NCBI GenBank assembly: GCA_963823675.1
Contig: CAWGMT010000025.1
Location: 310,001 to 374,000, forward strand
DNA: 64,000 bases
Reading direction: 5' to 3'
Source: CAWGMT01 sp963823675
Lineage (GTDB): Bacteria; Planctomycetota; Planctomycetia; Isosphaerales; Isosphaeraceae
Shown piece after piece: positions 55,137-63,410 of this stretch. Positions within the stretch are counted from its first letter, which is position 1. Every line of letters starts with the position of its first letter. A program made the translations under genes and the position numbers. The notes beneath the pieces were generated by a model, which searched no databases, was not told where the DNA came from, and saw only the letters and a program-made list of their open reading frames with translations.

Positions 55137-58100
55137 GTGGATACCTCGAGCCGCATGGGCAGTCTGCTCGCCCGCTGTGAAGAGCTCAAGGAGCAAGGCG
55201 TTCCCGTCTCGGTCGAGGAACTCTGCCGCGATTGTCCCGAGCTCGCTGGCGAGCTGCGGCGGCAGATCGGGGCGATCGAGAACGTCAACCTCGCTCGCGA
55301 ATCGGAGGCCACCGCATCGCTGGGAACACCAGGGAACCAAGCCTCCAACCAACCCCCCGCCGCCCCGGTTCCCGCGATGATCGGCCGCTATCGCGTGCTC
55401 GGGATTCTGGGTGGGGGCGGGTTCGGCCGGGTCTATCTGGCCCGCGACGACAACCTCGCCCGGATGGTGGCGATCAAGGTGCCCAACCGGGAACGGATTG
55501 CTCGCCCCGAGGACACCCTGGCCTACCTGAGCGAGGCCCGCAACCTCGCCACCCTCGACCATCCCCACATCGTGCCGGTCTACGACGCCGATCGCACCGA
55601 TGACGGCCTCTGCTACGTCGTTTCCAAGTACATCCAGGGAAACGACCTGGCCGCTCGAATCCAGCAGGGCCGTCCGTCGCTTCGGGAGTCGGTCGAGATG
55701 GCGGCCGCGATCGCCCTGGCGCTTCACCATGCCCACACGCGCGGCCTGGTGCACCGCGACGTCAAGCCGGCGAATATCCTGATCGACGCCGCCGGCAAGC
55801 CGTTCCTGGCCGATTTCGGCCTGGCGCTCAAGGACGAAGACTTCGGCCGCGGCGGAGGTTTCGCCGGCACGCCCGCTTATACGAGCCCCGAGCAAGCCCG
55901 CGGCGAGGGGCACCGCGTCAACGGCCGGTCCGATATCTTCAGCCTGGGGGTCGTGCTCTATGAGCTCTTGACCGGCCGCCGGCCATTTCGTGGCGATTCG
56001 GCGGCGGAGGTGCTGGATCAGATCCCCACCGTCGATCCGCGCCCGCTCCGTCAAATCGATGACACGATCCCACGGGAGCTCGAGCGAATCTGCTTGAAGG
56101 CGATGTCGAAGCGGTCGGCCGAGCGATATCCCACTGCCAGCGACATGGCCGAGGACCTGCATCACTTCCTCGCTACCGACGCCGCGCGCATCTCCCCCGC
56201 GGCCGCCACTCCCGCACCGATCAGCCCGACGCCCGCCTCGGCCGGGGCGACGGCTCCGACCCCCGCGATCCCGCCAGTTCAAGCCGCCGATTCCGAAAAG
56301 ACCCCGGTCCGGGTCGTGCCCAAGGGCCTGCGATCGTTTGACCAGCACGACGCCGACTTCTTCCTCGAGCTCGTGCCCGGCCCCCGCGACCGCGACGGCC
56401 TGCCCGCCGGTATCCGGTTCTGGAAGACGCGCATCGAATCAATCGACCCCGACCACACGTTCCTGGTCGGCCTGATCCATGGCCCTTCGGGCTGCGGCAA
56501 GTCGTCGCTGGTGAAAGCGGGCCTCTTGCCCCGGCTCGCCCCCAGCGTGCTGCCGGTCTACATCGAGGCCGCCGCTCTTGAGACCGAGGCCCGTCTGCGG
56601 CGCGGTCTGCGCAAAATCTGCCCCGACCTGCCCGAAAATCGCAATCTGGCCGAGACCCTGGCCGCGCTGCGGCGCGGGACATTCCTCCGCCCCGGCGAGA
56701 AGGCCCTCCTGGTCCTCGACCAGTTCGAGCAATGGCTCTTCGCCCGCCGCGGCGAGCAAAACCCCGAGCTGGTCGCCGCCCTGCGCCACTGCGACGGCGC
56801 GCACGTCCAGGCCATCGTCCTGGTGCGCGACGACTTCTGGACGGCCGCCCACCGGTTCATGCAGGGCCTCGAAATCCGCCTGGTCGAAGGCGAGAACAGC
56901 ACTCTGGTCAACCTTTTCGACGCCCGTCACGCCCGCAAGGTGCTGGCGGCCTTCGGCCGGGCGTACGGGGCATTGCCCGAAAAAATCAGCGACCTTTCCC
57001 GCGAGCAGGAATCGTTCCTCGACAAAGCGGTCTCGAGCCTGGCCCAGGACGGCAAGGTCGTCCCGGTGCGGCTGGCGCTCTTTGCCGAGATGGTCAAGAC
57101 CAAGCCGTGGGTTCCGGCGACGCTCCGCGAGGCCGGCGGCGCCCTTGGAGTGGGGGTCGCCTTCCTCGAAGAAACCTTCAGCGCCGCGACCGCGCCCCCG
57201 GACCACCGCCAGCACCAGAAGGCCGCGCAGGCCGTGCTCAAGGCCCTGTTGCCCCAGACCGGCGCCGACATCAAGGGCCAGATGCGCTCCGAGGCCGAGC
57301 TGCGCCAGGCCTCGGGCTACTCAGCCCGCCCCCGCGACTTCGACGACCTGATCCACATCCTCGACCCCGAGCTCCGCCTGATCACGCCAACCGACCCGGA
57401 AGGGGTGGAGGGTGACGAGTGGCGGGTGGAGGGAGAAAACAAGGCGGTGGCGGGTGATGGGGGGCGGGTGGAGGGAGAAAACAAGGCGGTGGCGGGTGAC
57501 GAGTGGCGGGTGGAGGGCGAAGACTCCGGGAATCGCTCGGGGAACGCTGATGGAGCCGGAGATCCCGCCACCCTCCACTCGCCACCCTCCACCCGTTACT
57601 ACCAGCTCACCCACGACTACCTGGTCCACTCGCTGCGCGACTGGCTGACCCGCAAGCAGCGCGAGAGCCGCCGGGGGCGGGCCGAGCTGCGGCTCGCCGA
57701 GCGCGCCGATCTCTGGAGCGCCAGGCCCGAGAATCGCCACCTGCCGTCGGCGCTCGAGTGGTCCAATATCCGCTGGCTCACCAATAAGCGCGACTGGACC
57801 GAGACCGAACGCCGGATGATGACCCGCGCGGGGAGAATGCACGGACTGCGCGCGCTGGGCGCAGCCGCCTTGATCACCCTTTTGACCTGGGGTGGTGTCG
57901 AGGGCTACGGCGCACTGCGGGCTTCGGCTCTGGTTGAGGCGCTTCAGGCGGCCGGTACATCCGAAGTGCCGCCGATTGTCAAGCAACTCTCGGGCTACCG
58001 CCGCTGGGCCGATCGCATGCTCCAGCGAATGCTCCGCGAATCAGACGCCTCGACCCGCGCGCACCTCCACGCCAGCCTGGCCCTGCTGCCGGTGGATGAC

Positions 58101-61100
58101 GGACAGGTTGATTATCTCTACGGCCGTCTTCTGGAGGGCAACACCGAGTGGGCGCCGGTCCTCCGCGACGCCCTCAAGCCGCATCAGACGAGGCTGACCG
58201 TAAAGCTCTGGCCGGTCCTCGACAGCGCCAAGCCGGGCGATGCAAGCTTCCTCGCGGCCGCGAGCAGCCTGGCACTCTACGATCCTCAAAACCCCCGCTG
58301 GACCGACGTCGCCGGCAAGACGGCCGATGCGCTGGTCAAGGTTAGCGCCGTCAACCTGCGCCCCTGGCTCGAGGCCCTGAAGCCCGTTCGCGGCAAGCTC
58401 ACGATCCCGCTGGCCGCGATCTTCCGCGAGAAGGGGCGATCCGACAGCGAACGCACCCAGGCGACCGATATCGTGGCCGTTTACGCCGGCGACGAGCCCG
58501 GCCTGATCGCCAACCTGCTCATGGACTCTGACACCAAGGCTTACGGGACATTTTTCCCCATCGCCCAGAGCCACGCGGAGGCGACACTGCCCCTGTTTGA
58601 GGAAGAGATCAAAAAGGAGGCGGCCTATTCATGGGATGATCCTCCGCTCGACTCGTCGTGGCCCAGGCCGGACGCCGTCCTCATCGCCAAGATCGAGACC
58701 CGGGACGGAATCGTGGCCGAACGTTTCGCCTTCTGCCAGACGATGCCGCTCGACGAGTTCCTCACTACCGCCGAGGCTTTGCGCACGTCGGGCTACCGCC
58801 CGATCCGATTCCGTCCGTATGCCGATGGACAGATGATCAAAGTCGCCGCCGTGTGGACTCGCGACGGGCGAAACTGGCGGATTGCCTCAGGGCTCACCCG
58901 CGGCGAGCTGCTCGCTCGCGACTCTGTTGGGCGCGGGTCTCCCGACCCCGCCCTCCCACGGACCGAAGGTCTCCCGGTACCGGCGCTGGATGGTAAATCG
59001 GGAGACCTACGGTCGGCCGATCGGGCGGGGTCAGGAGACCCGCGCCCAACAATGCCGGCGGCGACCCTTCGGGTGCCCGGAGACCCGCGCCGAACAAACG
59101 GGTCGGGAGACCCGCGCCCAACGTCGCTGGGTTTTATCCCCGTGGACGTAGCCGGATACGTGGCGCCCGGCGCCGACGGCACGCCGGCCGACCGTTACGC
59201 GGCCCTCTGGATCGAGAAAGCCGGCCCCGACGACGATGCCAGGATGCTCGTGGCCGTCCCGGTCGCCGAGCTTCAGCAGGCGCAGGACCAGCTCAATGCC
59301 GCCGGGATGGCCCCGGTCACTCTCATGGCCTTTCAGGACGCCCAAGGGCGGGCAAGCTACTGTGGGATCGGGCGCAAGTCAGCCGCCTACTTTGATTCCG
59401 TCTTTCATCACGATCTCGGCGAGATGAAGGTCCGCGACGTGCTGGTCCAGCGCACCGCAATCATCCTGGTCAACCTGTGCGCCGGCGTGGCGTCCCGAGC
59501 GGTCTCGACCAGAGAACGCGCCCTGGCAGCACTGAAAGCTGCGGAAGGCGCACTGAAGGCGAAGCCCGATGACCTCAATGCCCGGTTCGAGCGGGCGAAT
59601 GCCAACTTGCAGCTCGCCGAATTCGCCGAGGCGATCGGTGATCTAGACGCCGCGATCAAGAAGGCCGCGCAATTCGCCGACGCCTTCCAGCTCCGGGCCA
59701 TCGCTCACGCCCGCTTCGGTCACAAGAAGGAGGCCAAGGCCGACCTGGCGCAGTTCCAGAAGCTCGGCACCGATGCCGGTACCAAGCTCTATCTCTCGGT
59801 CATCGTGTCGGCCGAGCTGGGCGAGGGCGCCGGCGAGGCGCTCGAGAAGCTCCAGGACGCACTCAAGAGCCAGCCCAAGGACGTCAACCTCGCCTATAAT
59901 GCCGCCTGCGCCTACTCCCTGGCAGCGCAGGCTCTGGGCAAGAAGGACCAGGCGAAGCGCCAATCCCTGGCGGATCGAGCCATCGGCGTGCTCAAGACGG
60001 CGATCGAAAACGGCTATTCGGACTACAACCATATGCAAGAGGACGCCGACCTCGACCCGATCCGTGATCTCCCGGCATTCGGCGAGATCATCCAGGGGGG
60101 ACACCCGGATCGTTTGTATGCCGCGGTCTGGAGCGGGGAACCCGGTTTCGAGGCGAGCCCGATCTTCGGTGTCGACCCGGCCGCTCATCTTCAGCGATGT
60201 CGCGCGCTTGAGTCTCAGGGCTATCGCATGGTGTCGCTGTCGGCCGTCCGGATTTCCGCCGGCGGACCGCTCACCGCCGCCTCGGTCTGGCACCGTCCCG
60301 TGATCAGCGAGCAGGCGAAGGACCAACTGGCGGAACGGCAGGCCCGCGCGGCGATCGCCTTGATCCGCATGGGCAAGGCCGAAGAAGTCTGGCCGCTGTT
60401 GCGGCACAGCGCCGATCCCCGGCTGAGGAGCTTCATCGTCAACTTGCTGAAGCCCCTGGGCGCCGATCCCGGGGCTGTGGCCGCCGAGCTCGAGCGCGTC
60501 GCCTTTGTTGGGCGCGGGTCTCCTGACCCCGCCCGCATGGCCGACCGCAGGTCTCCCGATCTACCCACTAGCGCCGGAACCGGGAGACCTTCGGTCCCAG
60601 GGACGGCGGGGTCGGGAGACCCGCGCCCAACAGGCTCGGGCGAACTCGCCATAACAGAGCCGGATTCACTCGCCACCCGCCACTCACCACCCGCCACCCA
60701 GAGGATGGACGCCATCCTCTTCCACCCCGAGACCTCGATTCGCCGCGCTCTCATCCTCGCCCTCGGAACCTACGGCCCCGCCGCGCTCTCTCCGAGCGAG
60801 CGCGACGCGCTCTTGATCCGGCTGCTCGATCTCTACAAAAACGACCCCGACTCCGGCATCCACGGCGCGGCCGAGTGGACGCTGCGCCAGTGGACCGAGC
60901 AAGCCAAGCTCAAGGCGGCCGACACCGAATTGATCCCGCTCAAGGACCGGGGCGAGCGCCGCTGGTTCATCAACAGCCAGGGCCAAACCTTCGCCGTGAT
61001 CGCAGGCCCGGTCGAGTTCCGCATGGGCTCGCCGCCGACGGAGCCCGACCGTTGGAAGGGCACCGAGCTACCGCACCGCCGGATCATTCCCCGCCGCTTC

Positions 61101-61772
61101 GCCATCGGCTTCAAGGAAGTGACGGTCGAGGAGTATCAGGAGTTTGTCAAGGAAAACCCCGGCGTTGACCATGCCAGCAATGACAAATACAGCCCCGACC
61201 CGAAAGGACCGATGAACCGCGTTTCCTGGTATCACGCCGTCGCCTACTGCAACTGGCGCAGCCGCAAGGAAAGCCTGCCTGAGTGTTATGATCCCAACCC
61301 GCTGGGCCAATATGCCCAGGAGATGAAGATTCGTGCCGACGCCCTGCGGCGAACCGGCTACCGGCTGCCAACCGAGGCCGAGTGGGAGTACGCTTGTCGG
61401 GCAGGAGCAGGCACCAGCCGCTACTTCGGGAGCAACGTCAACCTGCTGGGACGGTATGCCTGGTATCTGGCCACGTCCCAAGACCGCGCCAGGCCGTGCG
61501 GCGGCTTGCTGCCCAACGACCTGGGGCTATTCGACGTCCTGGGCAATGTGTGGGAACGGTGCCACTATCGAGCGCGTACCTATCGCCCGGACCGGGCTGG
61601 AGTGATAGTTGATGATATAAACATGCAAGAGTCTGTAGATGTATATCGTCTGGTTCGAGGCGCGTCGTTCGACCTTCAGCCGTCTTACCTCCGCTCGGCC
61701 GACCGGTACTGGATCGCGAAGACGATCGGCGGCTCCAGCTGCGGTTTCCGCCTCGCCAGGACTTACAATTGA
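55137..61772 (+). CDS. K3: giant kinase - STAND NTPase - TM - TPR - FGE protein, intact
   Basis: GTG 55137 has GTGAGGA six bases upstream; the product has 2211 residues. Residues 82-345 are a kinase (LGGGGFGRVYLA, LVHRDVKPANILI, ADFGLALKDEDFG, GTPAYTSPEQARG). At about 445 is VGLIHGPSGCGKSSLVKAGLL and at about 523 LLVLDQFEQWL, a STAND-like NTPase. A helical region ends in one transmembrane helix near 905-925. HEAT-like and TPR parts follow (LKAAEGALKAKPDDLNARFERANANL), and from about 1950 an FGE/C-lectin-like domain (AVIAGPVEFRMGSPPTEPDRW, YRLPTEAEWEYACRAGAGTS, LFDVLGNVWERCHYRA) ends VRGASFDLQPSYLRSADR...GFRLARTYN. It carries in-frame repeats and a variable-repeat-like end. An NLR-like receptor with a diversifying sensor is a reasonable inference. 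Confidence 0.9.
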   Translation: MDTSSRMGSLLARCEELKEQGVPVSVEELCRDCPELAGELRRQIGAIENVNLARESEATASLGTPGNQASNQPPAAPVPAMIGRYRVLGILGGGGFGRVYLARDDNLARMVAIKVPNRERIARPEDTLAYLSEARNLATLDHPHIVPVYDADRTDDGLCYVVSKYIQGNDLAARIQQGRPSLRESVEMAAAIALALHHAHTRGLVHRDVKPANILIDAAGKPFLADFGLALKDEDFGRGGGFAGTPAYTSPEQARGEGHRVNGRSDIFSLGVVLYELLTGRRPFRGDSAAEVLDQIPTVDPRPLRQIDDTIPRELERICLKAMSKRSAERYPTASDMAEDLHHFLATDAARISPAAATPAPISPTPASAGATAPTPAIPPVQAADSEKTPVRVVPKGLRSFDQHDADFFLELVPGPRDRDGLPAGIRFWKTRIESIDPDHTFLVGLIHGPSGCGKSSLVKAGLLPRLAPSVLPVYIEAAALETEARLRRGLRKICPDLPENRNLAETLAALRRGTFLRPGEKALLVLDQFEQWLFARRGEQNPELVAALRHCDGAHVQAIVLVRDDFWTAAHRFMQGLEIRLVEGENSTLVNLFDARHARKVLAAFGRAYGALPEKISDLSREQESFLDKAVSSLAQDGKVVPVRLALFAEMVKTKPWVPATLREAGGALGVGVAFLEETFSAATAPPDHRQHQKAAQAVLKALLPQTGADIKGQMRSEAELRQASGYSARPRDFDDLIHILDPELRLITPTDPEGVEGDEWRVEGENKAVAGDGGRVEGENKAVAGDEWRVEGEDSGNRSGNADGAGDPATLHSPPSTRYYQLTHDYLVHSLRDWLTRKQRESRRGRAELRLAERADLWSARPENRHLPSALEWSNIRWLTNKRDWTETERRMMTRAGRMHGLRALGAAALITLLTWGGVEGYGALRASALVEALQAAGTSEVPPIVKQLSGYRRWADRMLQRMLRESDASTRAHLHASLALLPVDDGQVDYLYGRLLEGNTEWAPVLRDALKPHQTRLTVKLWPVLDSAKPGDASFLAAASSLALYDPQNPRWTDVAGKTADALVKVSAVNLRPWLEALKPVRGKLTIPLAAIFREKGRSDSERTQATDIVAVYAGDEPGLIANLLMDSDTKAYGTFFPIAQSHAEATLPLFEEEIKKEAAYSWDDPPLDSSWPRPDAVLIAKIETRDGIVAERFAFCQTMPLDEFLTTAEALRTSGYRPIRFRPYADGQMIKVAAVWTRDGRNWRIASGLTRGELLARDSVGRGSPDPALPRTEGLPVPALDGKSGDLRSADRAGSGDPRPTMPAATLRVPGDPRRTNGSGDPRPTSLGFIPVDVAGYVAPGADGTPADRYAALWIEKAGPDDDARMLVAVPVAELQQAQDQLNAAGMAPVTLMAFQDAQGRASYCGIGRKSAAYFDSVFHHDLGEMKVRDVLVQRTAIILVNLCAGVASRAVSTRERALAALKAAEGALKAKPDDLNARFERANANLQLAEFAEAIGDLDAAIKKAAQFADAFQLRAIAHARFGHKKEAKADLAQFQKLGTDAGTKLYLSVIVSAELGEGAGEALEKLQDALKSQPKDVNLAYNAACAYSLAAQALGKKDQAKRQSLADRAIGVLKTAIENGYSDYNHMQEDADLDPIRDLPAFGEIIQGGHPDRLYAAVWSGEPGFEASPIFGVDPAAHLQRCRALESQGYRMVSLSAVRISAGGPLTAASVWHRPVISEQAKDQLAERQARAAIALIRMGKAEEVWPLLRHSADPRLRSFIVNLLKPLGADPGAVAAELERVAFVGRGSPDPARMADRRSPDLPTSAGTGRPSVPGTAGSGDPRPTGSGELAITEPDSLATRHSPPATQRMDAILFHPETSIRRALILALGTYGPAALSPSERDALLIRLLDLYKNDPDSGIHGAAEWTLRQWTEQAKLKAADTELIPLKDRGERRWFINSQGQTFAVIAGPVEFRMGSPPTEPDRWKGTELPHRRIIPRRFAIGFKEVTVEEYQEFVKENPGVDHASNDKYSPDPKGPMNRVSWYHAVAYCNWRSRKESLPECYDPNPLGQYAQEMKIRADALRRTGYRLPTEAEWEYACRAGAGTSRYFGSNVNLLGRYAWYLATSQDRARPCGGLLPNDLGLFDVLGNVWERCHYRARTYRPDRAGVIVDDINMQESVDVYRLVRGASFDLQPSYLRSADRYWIAKTIGGSSCGFRLARTYN
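57411..57597 (+). repeat. Three 42-base tandem units with inverted CCACC arms inside K3
   Basis: Units at 57411-57452, 57453-57494 and 57495-57536 encode GDEWRVEGENKAVA, GDGGRVEGENKAVA and GDEWRVEGEDSGNR. The words GAGTGGCGGGTGGAGGG are matched in reverse by CCACCCTCCACTCGCCACCC near 57570-57597. The run lies in a low-complexity linker and keeps the frame (3 x 14 codons). Confidence 0.85.
58926..59122 (+). repeat. Palindromic repeat inserted in frame in K3 (site 1)
   Basis: Left arm GTTGGGCGCGGGTCTCC at 58926 and right arms GGAGACCCGCGCCCAAC at 59034-59050 and 59106-59122, with an imperfect one between. Translated as VGRGSPDPALPRTEGL...SGDPRPT. Same protein position as K2 site 1. Confidence 0.86.
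60507..60631 (+). repeat. Palindromic repeat inserted in frame in K3 (site 2)
   Basis: Left arm GTTGGGCGCGGGTCTCC at 60507 and right arm GGAGACCCGCGCCCAAC at 60615-60631. Translated as VGRGSPDPARMADRRSPDL...SGDPRPT. The adjacent TRHSPPATQ segment is a CCACCCGCCACTC word repeat. Same protein position as K2 site 2. Confidence 0.86.
61647..61769 (+). other. Variable-repeat-like end of the K3 FGE domain
   Basis: CGTCTGGTTCGAGGCGCG aligns with CGTCTGCTTCGGGGCGCG of copy B at 62288-62305, and TTCCGCCTCGCCAG with the same 14 bases of copy B. Between them 15 of 23 adenine positions of copy B differ against about 10 of 55 others. Confidence 0.58.
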
Positions 61773-62259
61773 ACACTTTTACAACTTTACTGCTCGCGCC
61801 ATCCAATCATGATAATAGTCTAAAGTGATTCCGGCGTATTGATCAGGGTACCCGGCGCAGCCGGGTCGGGCTCAAAAAATCGGCCCGGGCTGCCATTTTG
61901 GCAGTTGTAAAGGACCGTCAAAGTGTGCTCCGGCCTGGCTGAAGGCACGGCGAAACCGCCTGAATTACCACGGTATGAACATCTCTGCCGCATAGAAGCA
62001 TTCTAGCGATAATTGCGCGAATGTCAATGAAGAAAGACCTGGAATTGATCGTGACCACGCAGACGGCTAGACCCGGAGTCGGGAGACGGAGCTCCCTCCT
62101 ACAAATCGTGTAGGAGCCGGCTCTGTCCGGCGATGTTTCTAGCCGTCTGGCGGGCCATTGTTTTTTTTTTCGAAGATTTCGGTGGGGCTTCAACTTGGCC
62201 ATTGAGTCTACGGGCTGTTCCAGACCTATCGCTTTCGGGCCCACCTCTTTGGTAAAATC
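61773..62259. other. Intergenic region between K3 and template-like copy B
   Basis: About 490 bases. It includes a CCCGGC-GCA-GCCGGG hairpin near 61852-61867, an A-run, a ~90-base structured inverted repeat (separate entry) and an 11-base T-run at 62161-62171 that could serve as a terminator. No gene is supported. Confidence 0.5.
62061..62148. repeat. Cloverleaf-like inverted repeat, REP-like
   Basis: The outer 11-base arms AGACGGCTAGA (62061-62071) and TCTAGCCGTCT (62138-62148) enclose three smaller stems: CCCG-GAGT-CGGG (62072-62083), CTCCTACA-AATCG-TGTAGGAG (62096-62116) and CCGG-CTCTGT-CCGG (62117-62130). The TGTAGGAGC...CCGGCGATG core resembles bacterial REP sequences. A T-run follows. 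Confidence 0.75.
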
Positions 62260-62498
62260 CCTTTCCAGCGGGCGGCGGCCAATCGCTCGTCTGCTTCGGG
62301 GCGCGGCGTTCAACAATCAACCGGGGAACGTCCGCTCGGCCAACCGTACCAGGAACGCGCCGACGAACCGCAACACCAACTACGGGTTCCGCCTCGCCAG
62401 TACTTGGCGCGGGAATCGTCCCGCTCCGCCAGAATCCGAGAGCGCATTTTTCGTCTCGGAGCGTGCTGCCAAGTCCAGGCCGCGGTCCCGTGTCGGGC
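62260..62498 (+). repeat. Template-repeat-like copy B with two hairpins and conserved tail
   Basis: 62294-62406 reads in the FGE frame as LRGAAFNNQPGNVRSANRTR then NAPTNRNTNYGFRLASTW, with eight Asn codons in 26 from TTCAACAAT onward. The hairpins are GCGGGA-ATCG-TCCCGC (62409-62424) and CCGAGA...TCTCGG (62436-62459), then CTCGGAGCGTGCTGCCAAGT. The tail to 62498 matches copy A. The stem 1 sequence differs from copy A in both arms but still pairs. Confidence 0.75.
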
Positions 62499-62511
62499 AG
62501 AGACAGACAGA

Positions 62512-62778
62512 ATGGCCGAATCCTTCAAACTCACGACCGATCACACCCAGAAGGCAACCCTGGGATGTGGCACCCTCATCCTCATTGCCATCATCGTGGC
62601 GATCTTCTCCGACCACGGAACCAGGGACGTCGAGCGGGGGCTTGATAATCTCCGAAACGAGGTTCGCGACCTCAAGCAGTCGATCGACTCGCAAAGTGAT
62701 AAGATCCGGGGTCTGGAGGAACTGCTCAAAAAGCCGGATTCGGGTTCGAAACCCGCGGAAGCCCCCATCAAGAATTAG
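62512..62778 (+). CDS. Small membrane protein with coiled-coil tail (88 aa)
   Basis: From ATG 62512 the product reads MAESFKLTTDHTQKATLGCGTLILIAIIVAIFSDHG, one membrane helix, then a heptad-like charged part (RDVERGLDNLRNEVRDLKQSIDSQSDKIRGLEELL) ending in a Lys/Pro tail. It begins 14 bases after the conserved tail of copy B, so its leader could include that structure. No family is recognised. Confidence 0.6.
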   Translation: MAESFKLTTDHTQKATLGCGTLILIAIIVAIFSDHGTRDVERGLDNLRNEVRDLKQSIDSQSDKIRGLEELLKKPDSGSKPAEAPIKN

Positions 62779-62828
62779 AGCGACCACGCGTAAGGAACGA
62801 GCACTCGGCGGCAACTTTCTCTGTAGCC

Positions 62829-63410
62829 ATGAGCGAGCCGAGAACTTTGCCCACCACCGAGCTCGATTCTGCCCAACCGGTGGATTGGGGTACGGCTCTG
62901 GCCGTGCATCAGGGCTGGCTGCGGAGGGTGGTCGCGTCGCGACTGCGCGAGCCCCAGGCGGTCGACGAGGTCATGCAGGACGTCGCGCTGGCGGCCGTAG
63001 CCCAGCGCTCGCCGCTGCAAAACCCCGCACGCGTCGCCGTCTGGCTCTATCGCCTGGCGGTGCGGCACGTGCTGATCTACCGCCGCAAGTCGAGGCGCAG
63101 GCGGGCTCTGGTGGATCGCTATGCGATCCGCAAGGGGGCCGGCGACATCGACCTAGCCCCATCACCCCTGGGCTGGCTGGTGCGGAATGAACGGCAACAG
63201 TTGGTTCAAAACGCCCTCCGCTTTTTGCCGCCGCGCGACGCTGAGATCTTGATTCTCAAGTACGCCGAAGGCTACTCGGCGCGCGAACTGGCCGAACGCC
63301 TGGGCGCAACCATTAACACGATCGAAACCCGATTGCATCGCGCCCGCCAGCGGCTGCGCGTCCAGCTTGCGTCCGTGGCGGCCGAATTCGAGACACTCGA
63401 CCATGAATGA
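62829..63410 (+). CDS. ECF RNA polymerase sigma factor
   Basis: The 193-residue protein has sigma region 2 (DEVMQDVALAAVAQRSPLQNPARVAVWLYRLAVRHVLIYRRKSRRRR) and region 4 (RDAEILILKYAEGYSARELAERLGATINTIETRLHRARQRLR). Such factors direct transcription of stress or surface genes once an anti-sigma factor is removed. Its last codons overlap the start of the downstream gene by eight bases, implying coupling. Region 2 is shorter than in the classic RpoE. Confidence 0.9.
   Translation: MSEPRTLPTTELDSAQPVDWGTALAVHQGWLRRVVASRLREPQAVDEVMQDVALAAVAQRSPLQNPARVAVWLYRLAVRHVLIYRRKSRRRRALVDRYAIRKGAGDIDLAPSPLGWLVRNERQQLVQNALRFLPPRDAEILILKYAEGYSARELAERLGATINTIETRLHRARQRLRVQLASVAAEFETLDHE

Noticed and set aside
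62061..62148. tRNA-like cloverleaf
   Set aside because: The outer stem is 11 bp and no anticodon-loop or T-loop sequence is present.
62195..63190. 331-codon plus-strand frame over the template-like copy B and sigma gene
   Set aside because: Only the first ~75 codons resemble an FGE end; the rest is out of frame with the small membrane protein and the sigma factor.
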